Assembly: GCA_913049535.1 (NCBI GenBank)
Contig: CAJWYF010000001.1
Coordinates: 124,001-188,000 of the forward strand
Direction of reading: 5' to 3'
Length of the DNA: 64,000 nucleotides
Source: an uncultured Synechococcus sp.
GTDB lineage: Bacteria > Cyanobacteriota > Cyanobacteriia > PCC-6307 > Cyanobiaceae
Positions 36,333 to 44,933 of this stretch are shown here, in pieces. A model generated the notes under the pieces. The model worked only from the letters and a program-made list of their open reading frames with translations, had not been told where the DNA came from and ran no database searches. Numbering within the stretch: position 1 is the stretch's first letter; every line of letters starts with the position of its first letter. Position numbers and translations under genes: made by a program.

Positions 36333-37521
36333 GACTGGCTGCCGGCCCGCAAGCGCTGAGCACTGGATGCTGGAGCCAGCGGCGTGCTGCCTCCAGCACA
36401 TCCGTGGCGCTGATCGTCTCAATCCACTCCATGGCCCGCTGGTGATAGTCCCCCGGTAGTCCCAGGCTCAGACACAGTGCCGTCCGCTCCGCCCGTTGGG
36501 CCCCGGTCTGACGTCCCAGGGCTTCCTGGCCCCGCAGCTTGGCGCGCGCCAGCTCGAGGGATGCTTCTGGCAGGGGGGCCTGCAGCACCTGCTGCCATTC
36601 CGCCAGCAGAGCGTCGAGGGCGGCGACCGCCTGCTCGGCACTGGTGGACAGATGCCAGATGAAGGGCGATTCCAGTTCGCGCAGTGCCAGTTCGGCGCCG
36701 ACGTCGTACACCAACCCATGGGTCTCCCGCAGGCTCTGAAAGAGGCGACTGCTCATGCCCACGCCCAGATGCACCTGCAGCAGCCGCAGGGCCAGAGCCT
36801 CAGGGGCGTGGATCGGCACGGTCCGAAACCCAAGCATCAACACGGACTGCTCGGTGTCGGCGCCAACGCCAGCCCAGTTGTTGGCCGAGATACTGCCCAA
36901 CTGCGGCCGCACCCCAGCGCTGGCCTGCCAGCAGGAGATGCGCTCTTGCACCAACCGCTGCAGCGGCTCATCGGCCGGTCCGCTGATCACCATCGTGGCC
37001 TGGTGGCAAGGCAACGCTCGAGCGGCATGCCTGATGGCCTCGGGGTCGATTCCTTCGAGCTCATCGCGGCGCCCCAGAGGGTCGTGGCCATAGGTGCCGC
37101 TGCCATAGAGCAAGAGGCGCAACTGCTCGTGGGCCAGGGCAAATGGGTCCTCCTGCATGCGTTGCAGGGACTGCAGATTGAGATCCTGTTCCAGGCGCAC
37201 CTGCTCGTCTTGCAGGTGGGGTGTTTCGACCATCTCCAGCAGCAGCGGCAGGAGCTGCGGTGCATCCGTGCTGACGCATTTGAGGGCCAGCACGAGTCGG
37301 TCATCGCTCGTGTCGCTGCGCAGGCTGCCCCCAAGCGTTTCGATGTGCTCGGCGAACGCCACGGCCCCCAGATCCCCGCATCCACGAGTGAGGCTGCCGG
37401 CCAGCAGTTGGTGCATCCCTGCACCGCCTTGAGGATCCATGGCGCTGCCATGGGGGAGGACCAAGCGAGCGGCATGAATCCCCCCGAAACTGTGATCCAG
37501 CCAGATGATCGTGGGGCTCAC
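36265..37521 (-). CDS. M16-family peptidase subunit without the zinc motif
   Basis: The 418-aa protein has the M16 two-lobed fold signature but lacks HxxEH: the equivalent region reads GMHQLLAGSLTRG. It keeps the C-lobe substrate-binding element SSRLFQSLRETHGLVYDVGAEL. It is therefore probably the non-catalytic partner of the adjacent active M16 protein, as in mitochondrial-processing-peptidase-like heterodimers. GTG 37521 overlaps the stop of the upstream gene by 4 bases. Its 3' end is antisense to sipA over 68 bases. Confidence 0.88.
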   Translation of the reverse strand: MSPTIIWLDHSFGGIHAARLVLPHGSAMDPQGGAGMHQLLAGSLTRGCGDLGAVAFAEHIETLGGSLRSDTSDDRLVLALKCVSTDAPQLLPLLLEMVETPHLQDEQVRLEQDLNLQSLQRMQEDPFALAHEQLRLLLYGSGTYGHDPLGRRDELEGIDPEAIRHAARALPCHQATMVISGPADEPLQRLVQERISCWQASAGVRPQLGSISANNWAGVGADTEQSVLMLGFRTVPIHAPEALALRLLQVHLGVGMSSRLFQSLRETHGLVYDVGAELALRELESPFIWHLSTSAEQAVAALDALLAEWQQVLQAPLPEASLELARAKLRGQEALGRQTGAQRAERTALCLSLGLPGDYHQRAMEWIETISATDVLEAARRWLQHPVLSACGPAASLSALQSRWQQVVPPQRSAAAAR

Positions 37522-38789
37522 AGCGGCAGGACCTCGAGGATGCAGGCCAGGGATGGATCCAGAGCCGCTGCCAGGGGTTTCAGGCTGTCGCTGTTCCAGG
37601 ACGCGAGTCGCTGCAGCGGCTCATCAAAGCTCTGCAGACGTCTGCTCAGGCTCGTTTGACCCAGCATCTGGGTCAGGGGACCGATCGCTTCTAAAGAGAA
37701 GCGATGGCCGTGCTCCAGCAGGCGTCGCGCCCGCGCCAGCTCTGCCTGGCTCATCCCTGCAGCTGCTTGCTGCAGCAGCGTTTCCACCTCCTGAGCTACG
37801 GCTTCGAGTTGGCTGGGCTCGCAGACGGCCTCCAGCACCATGAGGCTCCCGTCTTCTAACGGATGGAGTTCCAGATCGATGGATTCCACCAGCTGCAACT
37901 CCTCCCTCAAGCGTTTGACCAGGCGGCTGCTGCGCCCCTCGGCCAGGGCGGTGGTCCAGAGATCCAGGCCGCTCAGCTGCTGTTGTGCCTTGGCCGGTGG
38001 TGCGGCCCAGAGCATCAGCAGCCGGGCCGATTCCAAGCGCGGCAGATGCACCCGGTGTCGCCCTGGTGCAACGGCAAGTCCTGCTGATGCCGCCTCTGCT
38101 GTTGTGGTTGCCGGGAGCTCACCGACCGGACCGCTTTGCAGTTGGTGGAGAACGACCTCTGGATCGAAGCGGCCTCCAATGGCAACGGCGCAGCGATCAG
38201 CCCGGTAATGGCGCGACTGGAAGGCCCCCATGGCCGCCGGTGTCATCCCTTGCAGATCCTCGCGGGTGCCCAGGATCGGCCGGCCATAGGGATGCTGACC
38301 GCAGCCGAGCGCCAGCAGCTGCTGAAACGCAACCTCCTCAGGCTGGTCCTCGCTCTGGGCGAGTTCTTCGAGCACAACCTGCCGCTCGAGCTGAAAATCC
38401 TGCTCCTGCAGGCCCGGCGTCAGGACGAGCCTGGGCAGGAGTTCCAAAGCCAGCGATAACCCCTCGGGCGGCAGCAGTACGTGATAGTGCACATCATCAA
38501 AACCCGTGGCGGCGTTGCTTTGACCACCAACGGCCTCTACCCGGTGATCAAACGCCCCCGCCGGTAAGCCGTCGCTGCCTTTGAACACCATGTGCTCAAG
38601 GAAATGGGCGATCCCTGCTTCCCCGCTCTGCTCACGCCAGCTGCCTGCCTGGCACCAGAACTGAAGGCAGGCCACTGACGCTTCAGCCAGCGGCAGAAGG
38701 GTCACCGGACAGCCGTTGTCGAGCGTGCGTTGCTGAGGAGCTGGATAACCGAGGCAGGGCCGCAGATCGGCCAGAGAATCCGTTGGCAT
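37518..38789 (-). CDS. M16-family zinc peptidase, catalytic subunit
   Basis: The 423-aa protein carries the inverted zinc motif HFLEH (His62, Glu65, His66) in GIAHFLEHMVFKG and the downstream acidic helix VVLEELAQSEDQPEEV with the expected third ligand Glu. M16 enzymes of this kind (PqqL/YmxG/MPP-like) degrade or process peptides; no PQQ genes are present. No signal peptide is seen, so the pair is probably cytoplasmic. Start ATG 38789 is 47 bases from the divergent pcyA start. Confidence 0.92.
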   Translation of the reverse strand: MPTDSLADLRPCLGYPAPQQRTLDNGCPVTLLPLAEASVACLQFWCQAGSWREQSGEAGIAHFLEHMVFKGSDGLPAGAFDHRVEAVGGQSNAATGFDDVHYHVLLPPEGLSLALELLPRLVLTPGLQEQDFQLERQVVLEELAQSEDQPEEVAFQQLLALGCGQHPYGRPILGTREDLQGMTPAAMGAFQSRHYRADRCAVAIGGRFDPEVVLHQLQSGPVGELPATTTAEAASAGLAVAPGRHRVHLPRLESARLLMLWAAPPAKAQQQLSGLDLWTTALAEGRSSRLVKRLREELQLVESIDLELHPLEDGSLMVLEAVCEPSQLEAVAQEVETLLQQAAAGMSQAELARARRLLEHGHRFSLEAIGPLTQMLGQTSLSRRLQSFDEPLQRLASWNSDSLKPLAAALDPSLACILEVLPL

Positions 38790-38836
38790 CCCTCCATGAT
38801 GGCGACCCCTGAGCGCGTAAGGGAGCCCCGTACGCT

Positions 38837-39598
38837 TTGGCTTTGCTCAGGACGCAGCAGCCGGTGCGCGATTTCCATCCGCTCATTCCCCGGATTGCCG
38901 CATCTCTGCGCTCTGCCTGGCAGGGGCTGACGAGCGTCAGTGCCTTGCCGATGGATGGCGACCTCGCCGAGATCCGTGGGGAGCTTGAGGGCGATGCCAT
39001 GGCAATCAGCAATCAGCTGCTGTGTTGCCCCGGTGTCCGCAAAATCCACTTGGAAACCGCCCAGGTTGGGCGCAACCTCGACATCCTTCATTGCGTTCTC
39101 TTCCCGGATCCCTGCTACGACCTGCCGATCTTTGGCGCCGATGTGGTGGTGGGTCGCGGTGCGGTTTCAGCGGCCATCGTCGATCTCTCCCCAACCGGTG
39201 CTTCCCTGCCAGAGCGTGTGGTGGCCCGCCTGCAGCAGCTGCCCAATCACCCGTTCTCCCAACCCAGAGAGGTGCCCAGCTGGGGCACGATCTTCTCACC
39301 GCATGTTCTGTTTGTGCGTCCCACAAGTGCTCAGGAAGAGGATTGGTTCCTCGCCCATCTCGAGGCGGTGCATGGGGTGATGCTGCGTTCCGTCGAAGAC
39401 TGTGAACCACAGCCGGCAGACCATCCCGACAGCCTCAGCCGTCATGCAGGGCAGCTCTTCTACTGCCAGCAGCAACGCCGCAACGACAAGACCCGGCGGG
39501 TTCTTGAAATGGCCTTTGATTCGCAGTGGGCCGACCGTTACATCCAGAATCTGCTCTTCGATGATCCACCAACCCCCGGGGAGCACTGTGGGAACTGA
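38837..39598 (+). CDS. pcyA: phycocyanobilin:ferredoxin oxidoreductase
   Basis: PcyA reduces biliverdin IXa by four electrons to phycocyanobilin, the chromophore of phycocyanin and allophycocyanin. The 253-aa protein starts at TTG 38837 with AAGGGAG 11 bases upstream. Catalytic residues align with the characterised enzyme: Glu73 (KIHLETAQ), His85 (DILHCVLFPDP) and Asp102 (PIFGADVV). It is followed directly by devB, whose start overlaps the pcyA stop by 11 bases, giving a pcyA-devBCA operon. Confidence 0.95.
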   Translation: MALLRTQQPVRDFHPLIPRIAASLRSAWQGLTSVSALPMDGDLAEIRGELEGDAMAISNQLLCCPGVRKIHLETAQVGRNLDILHCVLFPDPCYDLPIFGADVVVGRGAVSAAIVDLSPTGASLPERVVARLQQLPNHPFSQPREVPSWGTIFSPHVLFVRPTSAQEEDWFLAHLEAVHGVMLRSVEDCEPQPADHPDSLSRHAGQLFYCQQQRRNDKTRRVLEMAFDSQWADRYIQNLLFDDPPTPGEHCGN

Positions 39599-40565
39599 AT
39601 CCAGCACCCAAGACCTTCCCGCCGTCGCGGTGCCAAGCCATGCTCCAGCTCCCCAGCGCCAATCTCGGCGCTGGCGTCAGGCGCTGCTGGTGGTGGTTCC
39701 TGCCCTTCTCATTGCAGGGGGCCTGCGCTGGCTCAGCCGCGACCAGCCCCAACCGGCTCAGCAGGCCGTGCCCGCGCCGGTTCAACCGCGCCTGCAAGCG
39801 GTCTCTGCGCTGGGTCGCTTGACCCCTGAAGGTGATGTGCGCCGGCTCGCTGCCCCTTCCGGTGCCATGGGCGCCATGCCCAGGGTCAGCGAGTTGTTGG
39901 TTGAGGTGGGTGATCAGGTGCAGCAAGGTCAGTTGCTGGCCCGCTTTGACAACCAGGCCGATGCGCAGGCCGATCTGAATGTGGCGAAGGCCACGATCAA
40001 CAGCCTCGAGCGCCGTGAGCAGCTGCTGCGAGGCGACGTTGAGCGCTATCTCGAGCTGCAGGAGCTTGGAGCCATCTCCTTAGAAGGGCTGGAACTGCGC
40101 CAGCTGAAGTTGCTCGCGCTGCAACAGGAGCTCGCGTTGGCCCGCGCCGAGCTGGCGCGCCAGCAGGTGAAGCTGCCCGACAGTGAGCTACGCGCCCCAT
40201 TTGCCGGGACCGTGCTTTCCATCGCAGCGCGTCCCGGCGAGCGCGCTGGAGCTGATGGTGTGCTCCAACTGGGCCGCAGCAACGCCATGCAGGCTCTGCT
40301 GGAGGTTTACGAAAGCGATGTTGACCGTGTGCGCATCGGTCAACGCGTCCGCCTCGAGAGTGAGAACGGTGGTTTTGATGGCACCCTCCGCGGCCGTGTC
40401 ATCCGCGTCGATCCCCAGGTTCAGCAGCGCGGTGTGTTGAGCACCGACCCCACAGCTGACACCGATGCGCGGGTGATCGAGGTGCGCGTGGCACTGGATC
40501 CTGAGGATGCTGCCCGCGTCAGCAGCCTGACCGGATTGCGGTTGATCGCTCGTCTGCAGCCGTGA
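39588..40565 (+). CDS. DevB-type HlyD-family ABC exporter periplasmic adaptor
   Basis: The 325-aa membrane-fusion protein is taken from GTG 39588, preceded by GGGGAG at good spacing. It has one N-terminal membrane helix (ALLVVVPALLIAGGLRWL), a lipoyl/biotinyl-like half motif (VSELLVEVGDQVQQGQLLARFDN), a coiled-coil hairpin (residues about 125-205) and a beta-barrel region (SELRAPFAGTVLSIAARPGE). Together with the next two genes it forms a DevBCA exporter; in heterocystous cyanobacteria such exporters move glycolipids, but here the substrate is unknown. Overlaps pcyA by 11 bases and devC by 4. Confidence 0.86.
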   Translation: MGTESSTQDLPAVAVPSHAPAPQRQSRRWRQALLVVVPALLIAGGLRWLSRDQPQPAQQAVPAPVQPRLQAVSALGRLTPEGDVRRLAAPSGAMGAMPRVSELLVEVGDQVQQGQLLARFDNQADAQADLNVAKATINSLERREQLLRGDVERYLELQELGAISLEGLELRQLKLLALQQELALARAELARQQVKLPDSELRAPFAGTVLSIAARPGERAGADGVLQLGRSNAMQALLEVYESDVDRVRIGQRVRLESENGGFDGTLRGRVIRVDPQVQQRGVLSTDPTADTDARVIEVRVALDPEDAARVSSLTGLRLIARLQP

Positions 40566-41734
40566 GTTGGTCCTTCTGGCAGTCGCGCCGTGTCCCCTTG
40601 GCCTGGCTGCTTCTCAGCCGCCAGCCGGTGAGGCTGCTCATTGCCCTGGCTGGCATCAGCTTTGCGGGCATCTTGATGTTCATGCAGCTGGGCTTTCGTG
40701 ACGGCCTCTTTGATGCGAGCGTCACGATTCACCGGCTGTTCAATGCCGATCTGGTGCTGATGAGTCCGCGCTCGATGAGCTCGATCAGCATGTCGGGGTT
40801 TCCAGAGCGACGACTGATCCAGTCGCTTGCTGATGACGCGGTCGAGAGCATCACACCGGTGCACTGGAATTTCGTGCTCTGGCGCAACCCCGAGACCCGC
40901 AAGACCCGCTCGATCCTGGCGCTTGGCTTCGAGCCCGACGATGGGCTGTTCATCAGTCCCATGGTGGCTGAACAGTCCCATCTGCTGCGCCAGAAAGGCC
41001 GTGTCCTGTTCGATGAGCTCTCCAGACCCGAATTTGGACCCGTGGCTGAGCGTTTCAATGCCGGCAAGGTGGTGGAGACCGAAGTCGCCGGTCAGCGGGT
41101 GCGGGTGAGCGGCCTGGTCCGGCTTGGCCCCTCCTTTGGCGCCGATGGCAATCTCATCACCAGCCGTGAAACCTTCCGCAGCCTGCTGCCCAACACCCCC
41201 AGAGGCAGCATCGAAATCGGTCTGATCCGCCTGAAGTCCGGCAGTGATCCTGAACGTGTCTCGGAGCGTCTGCAGGGTCAGCTTCCCGCTGATGTGAAGG
41301 TCTTCACCAAACAGGATTTCATCGAGTTCGAGAAGAACTACTGGCGCAGCAGCACCGCCATCGGCTTCATCTTCACCCTCGGCGCCGCCATGGGATTCGT
41401 GGTCGGCTGCGTCATCGTCTATCAAATTCTGTATGGCGATGTCAGTGATCACCTGCCGGAGTACGCCACGTTGATGGCGATGGGCTACAGGCTGCGCGAG
41501 CTGCTGGGAGTGGTGGCCCGAGAGGGCCTTCTGCTGGCGATCATCGGGTATTTGCCGGCCTATGCCGCCGGTGAGGGTTTGTATGCCCTCATCCGCAGTT
41601 CAACGAAACTTCCGGTGTCCATGGCACCTGAACGAGCCTTGCTGGTGTTCAGCATGGTGCTGGTCATGTGCCTGGGCTCGGCCATGCTCGCGATGCGCAA
41701 GCTCGCCGACGCTGACCCCGCCGACATCTTCTGA
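40562..41734 (+). CDS. DevC-type ABC exporter permease
   Basis: The 390-aa protein is a FtsX/MacB-like permease with four helices: one near residues 24-46 (LIALAGISFAGILMFMQLGF), a large extracytoplasmic domain, then three C-terminal helices beginning IGFIFTLGAAMGFVVGCVIV. The segment YGDVSDHLPEYATLMAMGYR is typical of DevC. GTG 40562 overlaps the devB stop by 4 bases and its own stop overlaps devA (TGATG). Confidence 0.87.
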   Translation: MSWSFWQSRRVPLAWLLLSRQPVRLLIALAGISFAGILMFMQLGFRDGLFDASVTIHRLFNADLVLMSPRSMSSISMSGFPERRLIQSLADDAVESITPVHWNFVLWRNPETRKTRSILALGFEPDDGLFISPMVAEQSHLLRQKGRVLFDELSRPEFGPVAERFNAGKVVETEVAGQRVRVSGLVRLGPSFGADGNLITSRETFRSLLPNTPRGSIEIGLIRLKSGSDPERVSERLQGQLPADVKVFTKQDFIEFEKNYWRSSTAIGFIFTLGAAMGFVVGCVIVYQILYGDVSDHLPEYATLMAMGYRLRELLGVVAREGLLLAIIGYLPAYAAGEGLYALIRSSTKLPVSMAPERALLVFSMVLVMCLGSAMLAMRKLADADPADIF

Positions 41735-42453
41735 TGAAAGCTTCAACAGCCACGTCCGCGGTGATCCGTGCCTCTGCCCTGTGCCACAGCTACGGGAAGG
41801 GCAGCATGCGTCGCCGCGTTCTGCAGGGCATCGACGTTGAGATCCAGCCAGGTGAAGTGGTCCTGCTGACGGGACCATCCGGATGTGGCAAGACCACCTT
41901 GCTGACCTTGATCGGTGCGTTGCGCAGCGTCCAGGAGGGGCAGTTGGATGTGCTGGGCGTTCCCCTGCGCGGGGCCAATGCAGGCCAGCGTCGCCGGGTG
42001 CGCGAACGCATCGGCATGATTTTTCAGGGCCACAACCTGCTGCGTTGCCTGACGGCTGAGCAGAACGTGCAGATGGGCGCTGATCTTCTGCCGGGCCGCA
42101 GTTATGACGCCCGCAGAGGGCTGGCCCGGGAGTGGTTGCGCGCTGTGGGTCTTGGCGATCAGCTGCGCAAGCTCCCCCATGATCTTTCCGGCGGTCAAAA
42201 GCAACGGGTTGCCATTGCCAGAGCTCTGGCGGCTCAGCCCGAGTTGTTGCTTGCCGATGAACCGACGGCAGCCCTCGATGGACGCACCGGGCGTGAAGTA
42301 GTCGAGCTGCTGCGTCGTCTTGCCCGCGAGCAGGGATGCGGTGTCTTGATGGTCACCCACGACCCGCGGATTCTTGATGTGGCGGATCGATTGCTTGAAA
42401 TGGAAGATGGACTCATGCAAGAGGTGTCGGTCTTACAGAAGACGGCCGGTTAA
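41734..42453 (+). CDS. DevA-type ABC exporter ATP-binding protein
   Basis: The 239-aa ATPase has Walker A GPSGCGKTT, the Q-loop region IGMIFQGHNLLRCLT, the signature LSGGQKQRVAIARAL and Walker B LLLADEPTAALDG, with the switch His in MVTHDPRIL. It belongs to the LolD/MacB/DevA branch. It overlaps devC by one base and ends 35 bases before the next small gene. Completes the pcyA-devBCA operon. Confidence 0.9.
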   Translation: MKASTATSAVIRASALCHSYGKGSMRRRVLQGIDVEIQPGEVVLLTGPSGCGKTTLLTLIGALRSVQEGQLDVLGVPLRGANAGQRRRVRERIGMIFQGHNLLRCLTAEQNVQMGADLLPGRSYDARRGLAREWLRAVGLGDQLRKLPHDLSGGQKQRVAIARALAAQPELLLADEPTAALDGRTGREVVELLRRLAREQGCGVLMVTHDPRILDVADRLLEMEDGLMQEVSVLQKTAG

Positions 42454-42488
42454 GGTGTTGGAAGAAGACAAACCTCAAAGAGCAATCA

Positions 42489-42644
42489 ATGGCAAAGCGC
42501 CGCAACCTCAAGCGCGAGAAACAGGAACGCAACCGCGCTTACGCCCGTAAGTTCAAGAAGCGCAAGATGCGCAACGACGGCCGTGGTGAAGGTGCAGGTA
42601 ACGGCGTCACCGGCACAGCCAATAACGGTGGCGCTGCCGACTGA
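42489..42644 (+). CDS. small basic protein, 51 aa
   Basis: ATG 42489 opens a 51-codon gene ending TGA 42642-42644. The first 30 residues are extremely basic (MAKRRNLKREKQERNRAYAR and KFKKRKMR), the rest is Gly/Asn-rich (GRGEGAGNGVTGTANNGG). The N-terminal pattern is shared by a short conserved cyanobacterial protein of unknown role, as I recall it; RNA or ribosome binding is plausible from composition. A strong terminator follows. The gene is 35 bases after devA and may end that transcript. Confidence 0.75.
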   Translation: MAKRRNLKREKQERNRAYARKFKKRKMRNDGRGEGAGNGVTGTANNGGAAD

Positions 42645-42669
42645 TCTTCGTTTTCAAACCCTGACCAAA

Positions 42670-42704
42670 GACCCACCCGGATTTTGATTCGGGTGGGTCT
42701 TTTT
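42670..42704 (+). terminator. rho-independent terminator
   Basis: GACCCACCCG (42670-42679) and CGGGTGGGTC (42690-42699) form a perfect 10-bp stem around a 10-base loop, followed by TTTTT (42700-42704). It closes the devA/small-basic-protein transcript and isolates the Exb-like operon that starts at 42747. Confidence 0.92.
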
Positions 42705-42746
42705 GTTGGACGCTGTCTAGCCTGGTATTGACAGATACAGCTTCTC

Positions 42747-43349
42747 GTGCTTCAGCAGCTTTCGCTTGGCGGTCCCGTCATGGTTCCGCTGCTGCTCCTC
42801 TCGGTTGCCGTTGTGGCCATCGCCTTTGACAGGGCCCGTTTTTGGCGTGAGTTAGGCAGTGCAGGTTCAAGGCGCTGGCAGCGTCTTGAGCAGGATCTGC
42901 TCGCTGGTGCCTTGCCGCCGCTCGCCTCGCTGCAGGCACCAGCAGCTGATCTGCTCCGCCGTCTCACTGCGGCCCAGGGAGAAGCGGCTCGGCAGCTGGA
43001 GCTCCAGCTCTGCCTGCAGCTGGAAAGCCAGCGCATGGCCCGTGGGGAGCGGATCCTTGAGGCCTCCGCTGCCCTTGGTCCCCTGCTCGGTCTGCTGGGC
43101 ACGGTGACTGGTTTGATGCGCACCTTTGCCTCGCTTGGCGGTCCCAGCGCCGCTGCATCGGCTGATGTCGTCGCCCTGGGCATTTCCGAGGTGCTGGTGG
43201 CGACGGCCATGGGCATCCTTCTGGCCCTGCTGGCGGTTGTTGTTTTGCGGATCAACACCGCTTTCCGCAGCAGTCATCTGGCGCTGCTGGAGCGTCTGGC
43301 CCTGGCCTTTGAACTGAACCATCAGCAGCTCATCTCAAGCCATGGCTGA
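42747..43349 (+). CDS. MotA/TolQ/ExbB-family proton channel protein
   Basis: The 200-aa protein from GTG 42747 has three membrane helices (about residues 12-28, 106-126 and 146-168) and the family core ASAALGPLLGLLGTVTGLMRTFASLGG followed by GISEVLVATAMGILLALLAVV. Such proteins form the pentameric stator of proton-driven motors that energise outer-membrane transport or envelope maintenance. It is shorter than E. coli ExbB and lacks its periplasmic extension. It overlaps the first ExbD gene by 8 bases; a terminator just upstream suggests a new transcription unit. Confidence 0.85.
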   Translation: MLQQLSLGGPVMVPLLLLSVAVVAIAFDRARFWRELGSAGSRRWQRLEQDLLAGALPPLASLQAPAADLLRRLTAAQGEAARQLELQLCLQLESQRMARGERILEASAALGPLLGLLGTVTGLMRTFASLGGPSAAASADVVALGISEVLVATAMGILLALLAVVVLRINTAFRSSHLALLERLALAFELNHQQLISSHG

Positions 43350-43752
43350 TCTCGGTCGCAGCACAGAGCTCAACGCCAACGTCGGCACCTTGATCCCCCT
43401 GATCGATGTGCTCTTGGTGGTGCTCAGCTTTCTGATCTGGATGGCCGTGACGCCGGCGCCGGCCCCCCCTGCTCCGCGCCCGTTGCCGTCAGCACTTCCT
43501 CTCAGTGCCCCAAAGCAGATGCTGGCGATGGCCCGCGATGGCGGGTGGCGCCTTGATGGGCGCTCCATCAGTCAGGCCGACCTCATCGCTGCCATTACCG
43601 CTCAGAACGCGCTGGAGCAGCCTCCCCGTCTGCTCCTGATCCCGGCTGATGGCATGGCACTCGAGCAGGTCAGTGCCCGCTTCAGTGCCATGCAGGCCAT
43701 TGCCGGGGCGCGCCTGCAACTGCAGCTCCCGTCCATGGAGGTGCAGCCATGA
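43342..43752 (+). CDS. ExbD/TolR-family protein, first copy
   Basis: The 136-aa protein has a short cytoplasmic start, one membrane helix with the essential proton-carrying Asp22 (LIPLIDVLLVVLSFLIWMAV), a proline-rich linker (APAPPAPRPLPSALPL) and a small periplasmic domain (residues about 60-136). This is the ExbD/TolR layout. It overlaps ExbB by 8 bases and the second ExbD by 4 bases. Confidence 0.85.
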   Translation: MADLGRSTELNANVGTLIPLIDVLLVVLSFLIWMAVTPAPAPPAPRPLPSALPLSAPKQMLAMARDGGWRLDGRSISQADLIAAITAQNALEQPPRLLLIPADGMALEQVSARFSAMQAIAGARLQLQLPSMEVQP

Positions 43753-44123
43753 ATCGCCCCTGCCACCGTCACCCTCTCCAGGCGGTTGATGAGGGCGCTT
43801 ACTGGCTGCCGCTAGCTGATGTGCTGCTGGTCTTGATCGCGTTCTGCGCCCTGTTGGTGCCGATCAGGACCGCCACCACCCCGCTGATGACGTCCATCCT
43901 GCCGGTGCGCATCGACCCGCGCGGCAATCTCACCATCCAGGGCCGTTCGATCCCCCTCGATCGCTTGGCGGTTGTGGCAGCGGCCTATGCCAGCCGCCAG
44001 CCCGATGGTCGCCTGCGCCTGGTGCCTGCAGCCCAGACCCACTGGGGCTCGCTGCGGCCGGTGCTGACCGCACTGCAGGGATCTCCTGCTCCGGTTGAAC
44101 TCAAACTTCCTGAATCACCGTGA
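43749..44123 (+). CDS. ExbD/TolR-family protein, second copy
   Basis: The 124-aa protein repeats the ExbD layout but is quite different in sequence: a helix with conserved Asp24 (WLPLADVLLVLIAFCALLVP) and a periplasmic domain with RIDPRGNLTIQGRSIPLDRL. Both copies keep the membrane Asp, so a heterodimeric ExbD within the ExbB ring is plausible. ATG 43749 overlaps the previous stop by 4 bases and the next gene overlaps its stop by 4 bases. Confidence 0.82.
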   Translation: MNRPCHRHPLQAVDEGAYWLPLADVLLVLIAFCALLVPIRTATTPLMTSILPVRIDPRGNLTIQGRSIPLDRLAVVAAAYASRQPDGRLRLVPAAQTHWGSLRPVLTALQGSPAPVELKLPESP

Positions 44124-44896
44124 CATCCCTCAGTCCCCTCCCCTTGCTGCGCGATCGCTGGCACCATCGCCCCGCCTGGACCGTCCCTGTCCTGATCGCC
44201 CTGATCGCCCACGGCCTGCTGCTCTCGCTGCCTTTGCAGCAGGCCACGTCAAGCCGACGTGCTGACGGTGCGCAGCGCGATCGCACTCCCATCGGTGCTC
44301 TGTTGGACCTGACCTCCCAGCTCCAGCAGCAGCTGCCCTCCCAGCTCAGCAGCGTGCCGTTGCGCATCCCCTTTGCGGATGTGTTGCCTCCGCCTCCGCC
44401 GGATGCCCTGATGGTTCCCGTTCCGGGGGCTGTCGCTGAGGTGGAACTCCCCGATGCGGCTGAGGCCGCCGATCAGGAGTCTCCCCTGGCGGCTCAGGAA
44501 TCCTCTGCCACTGCGGTTGATCCATCGGAGGACCAGGTGGCATCGGTTGAAAACGCCACCGTCGCCATCGCCGATCCCTTCAGCTCCGCTGATTCAGCTC
44601 TGGAGCCTGCTGCTGATGTGGCTCCATCAACCAAGCTGATTGCGCTGGTGCCTGAGCAGCAATCTGCCGTGCTCGAGGTCTGGCGTGATGCTGAGGTGGC
44701 CGAAGCCGGTGAGCAGCGCGACTGGTTGCAGCGGCAGGAGTTCAGGCGCATCGATGCGGAGGTGCTGGCCAGCCTGCTGATGGAGCTCAAGCTCGAGCGC
44801 TGGAAGGAGAACGAGCGGCTTCAGTTGGCCGATGGTGAGCTCAAGCTCTATCGCGATGGCGAGCAGCTGATCCTCGTGCGCACCTATCGCTCCTGA
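44120..44896 (+). CDS. TonB-position protein of an Exb-like system, divergent
   Basis: The 258-aa protein from GTG 44120 has a single N-terminal membrane helix (TVPVLIALIAHGLLLSLPLQ) with a His in it, as in TonB/TolA, a proline run (DVLPPPPPDALMVPVPG), a long acidic Ala/Glu/Ser-rich middle and a charged C-terminal helical region (FRRIDAEVLASLLMELKLER). I do not see the usual TonB C-terminal domain (YP motif). By place and topology it should be the energy-transducing arm of the ExbB/ExbD complex, but the binding partner in the outer membrane is unknown. Confidence 0.65.
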   Translation: MTSLSPLPLLRDRWHHRPAWTVPVLIALIAHGLLLSLPLQQATSSRRADGAQRDRTPIGALLDLTSQLQQQLPSQLSSVPLRIPFADVLPPPPPDALMVPVPGAVAEVELPDAAEAADQESPLAAQESSATAVDPSEDQVASVENATVAIADPFSSADSALEPAADVAPSTKLIALVPEQQSAVLEVWRDAEVAEAGEQRDWLQRQEFRRIDAEVLASLLMELKLERWKENERLQLADGELKLYRDGEQLILVRTYRS

Positions 44897-44933
44897 GGGC
44901 ATCAGCGATCATGGAGCGATCCAGGTTGGACAT

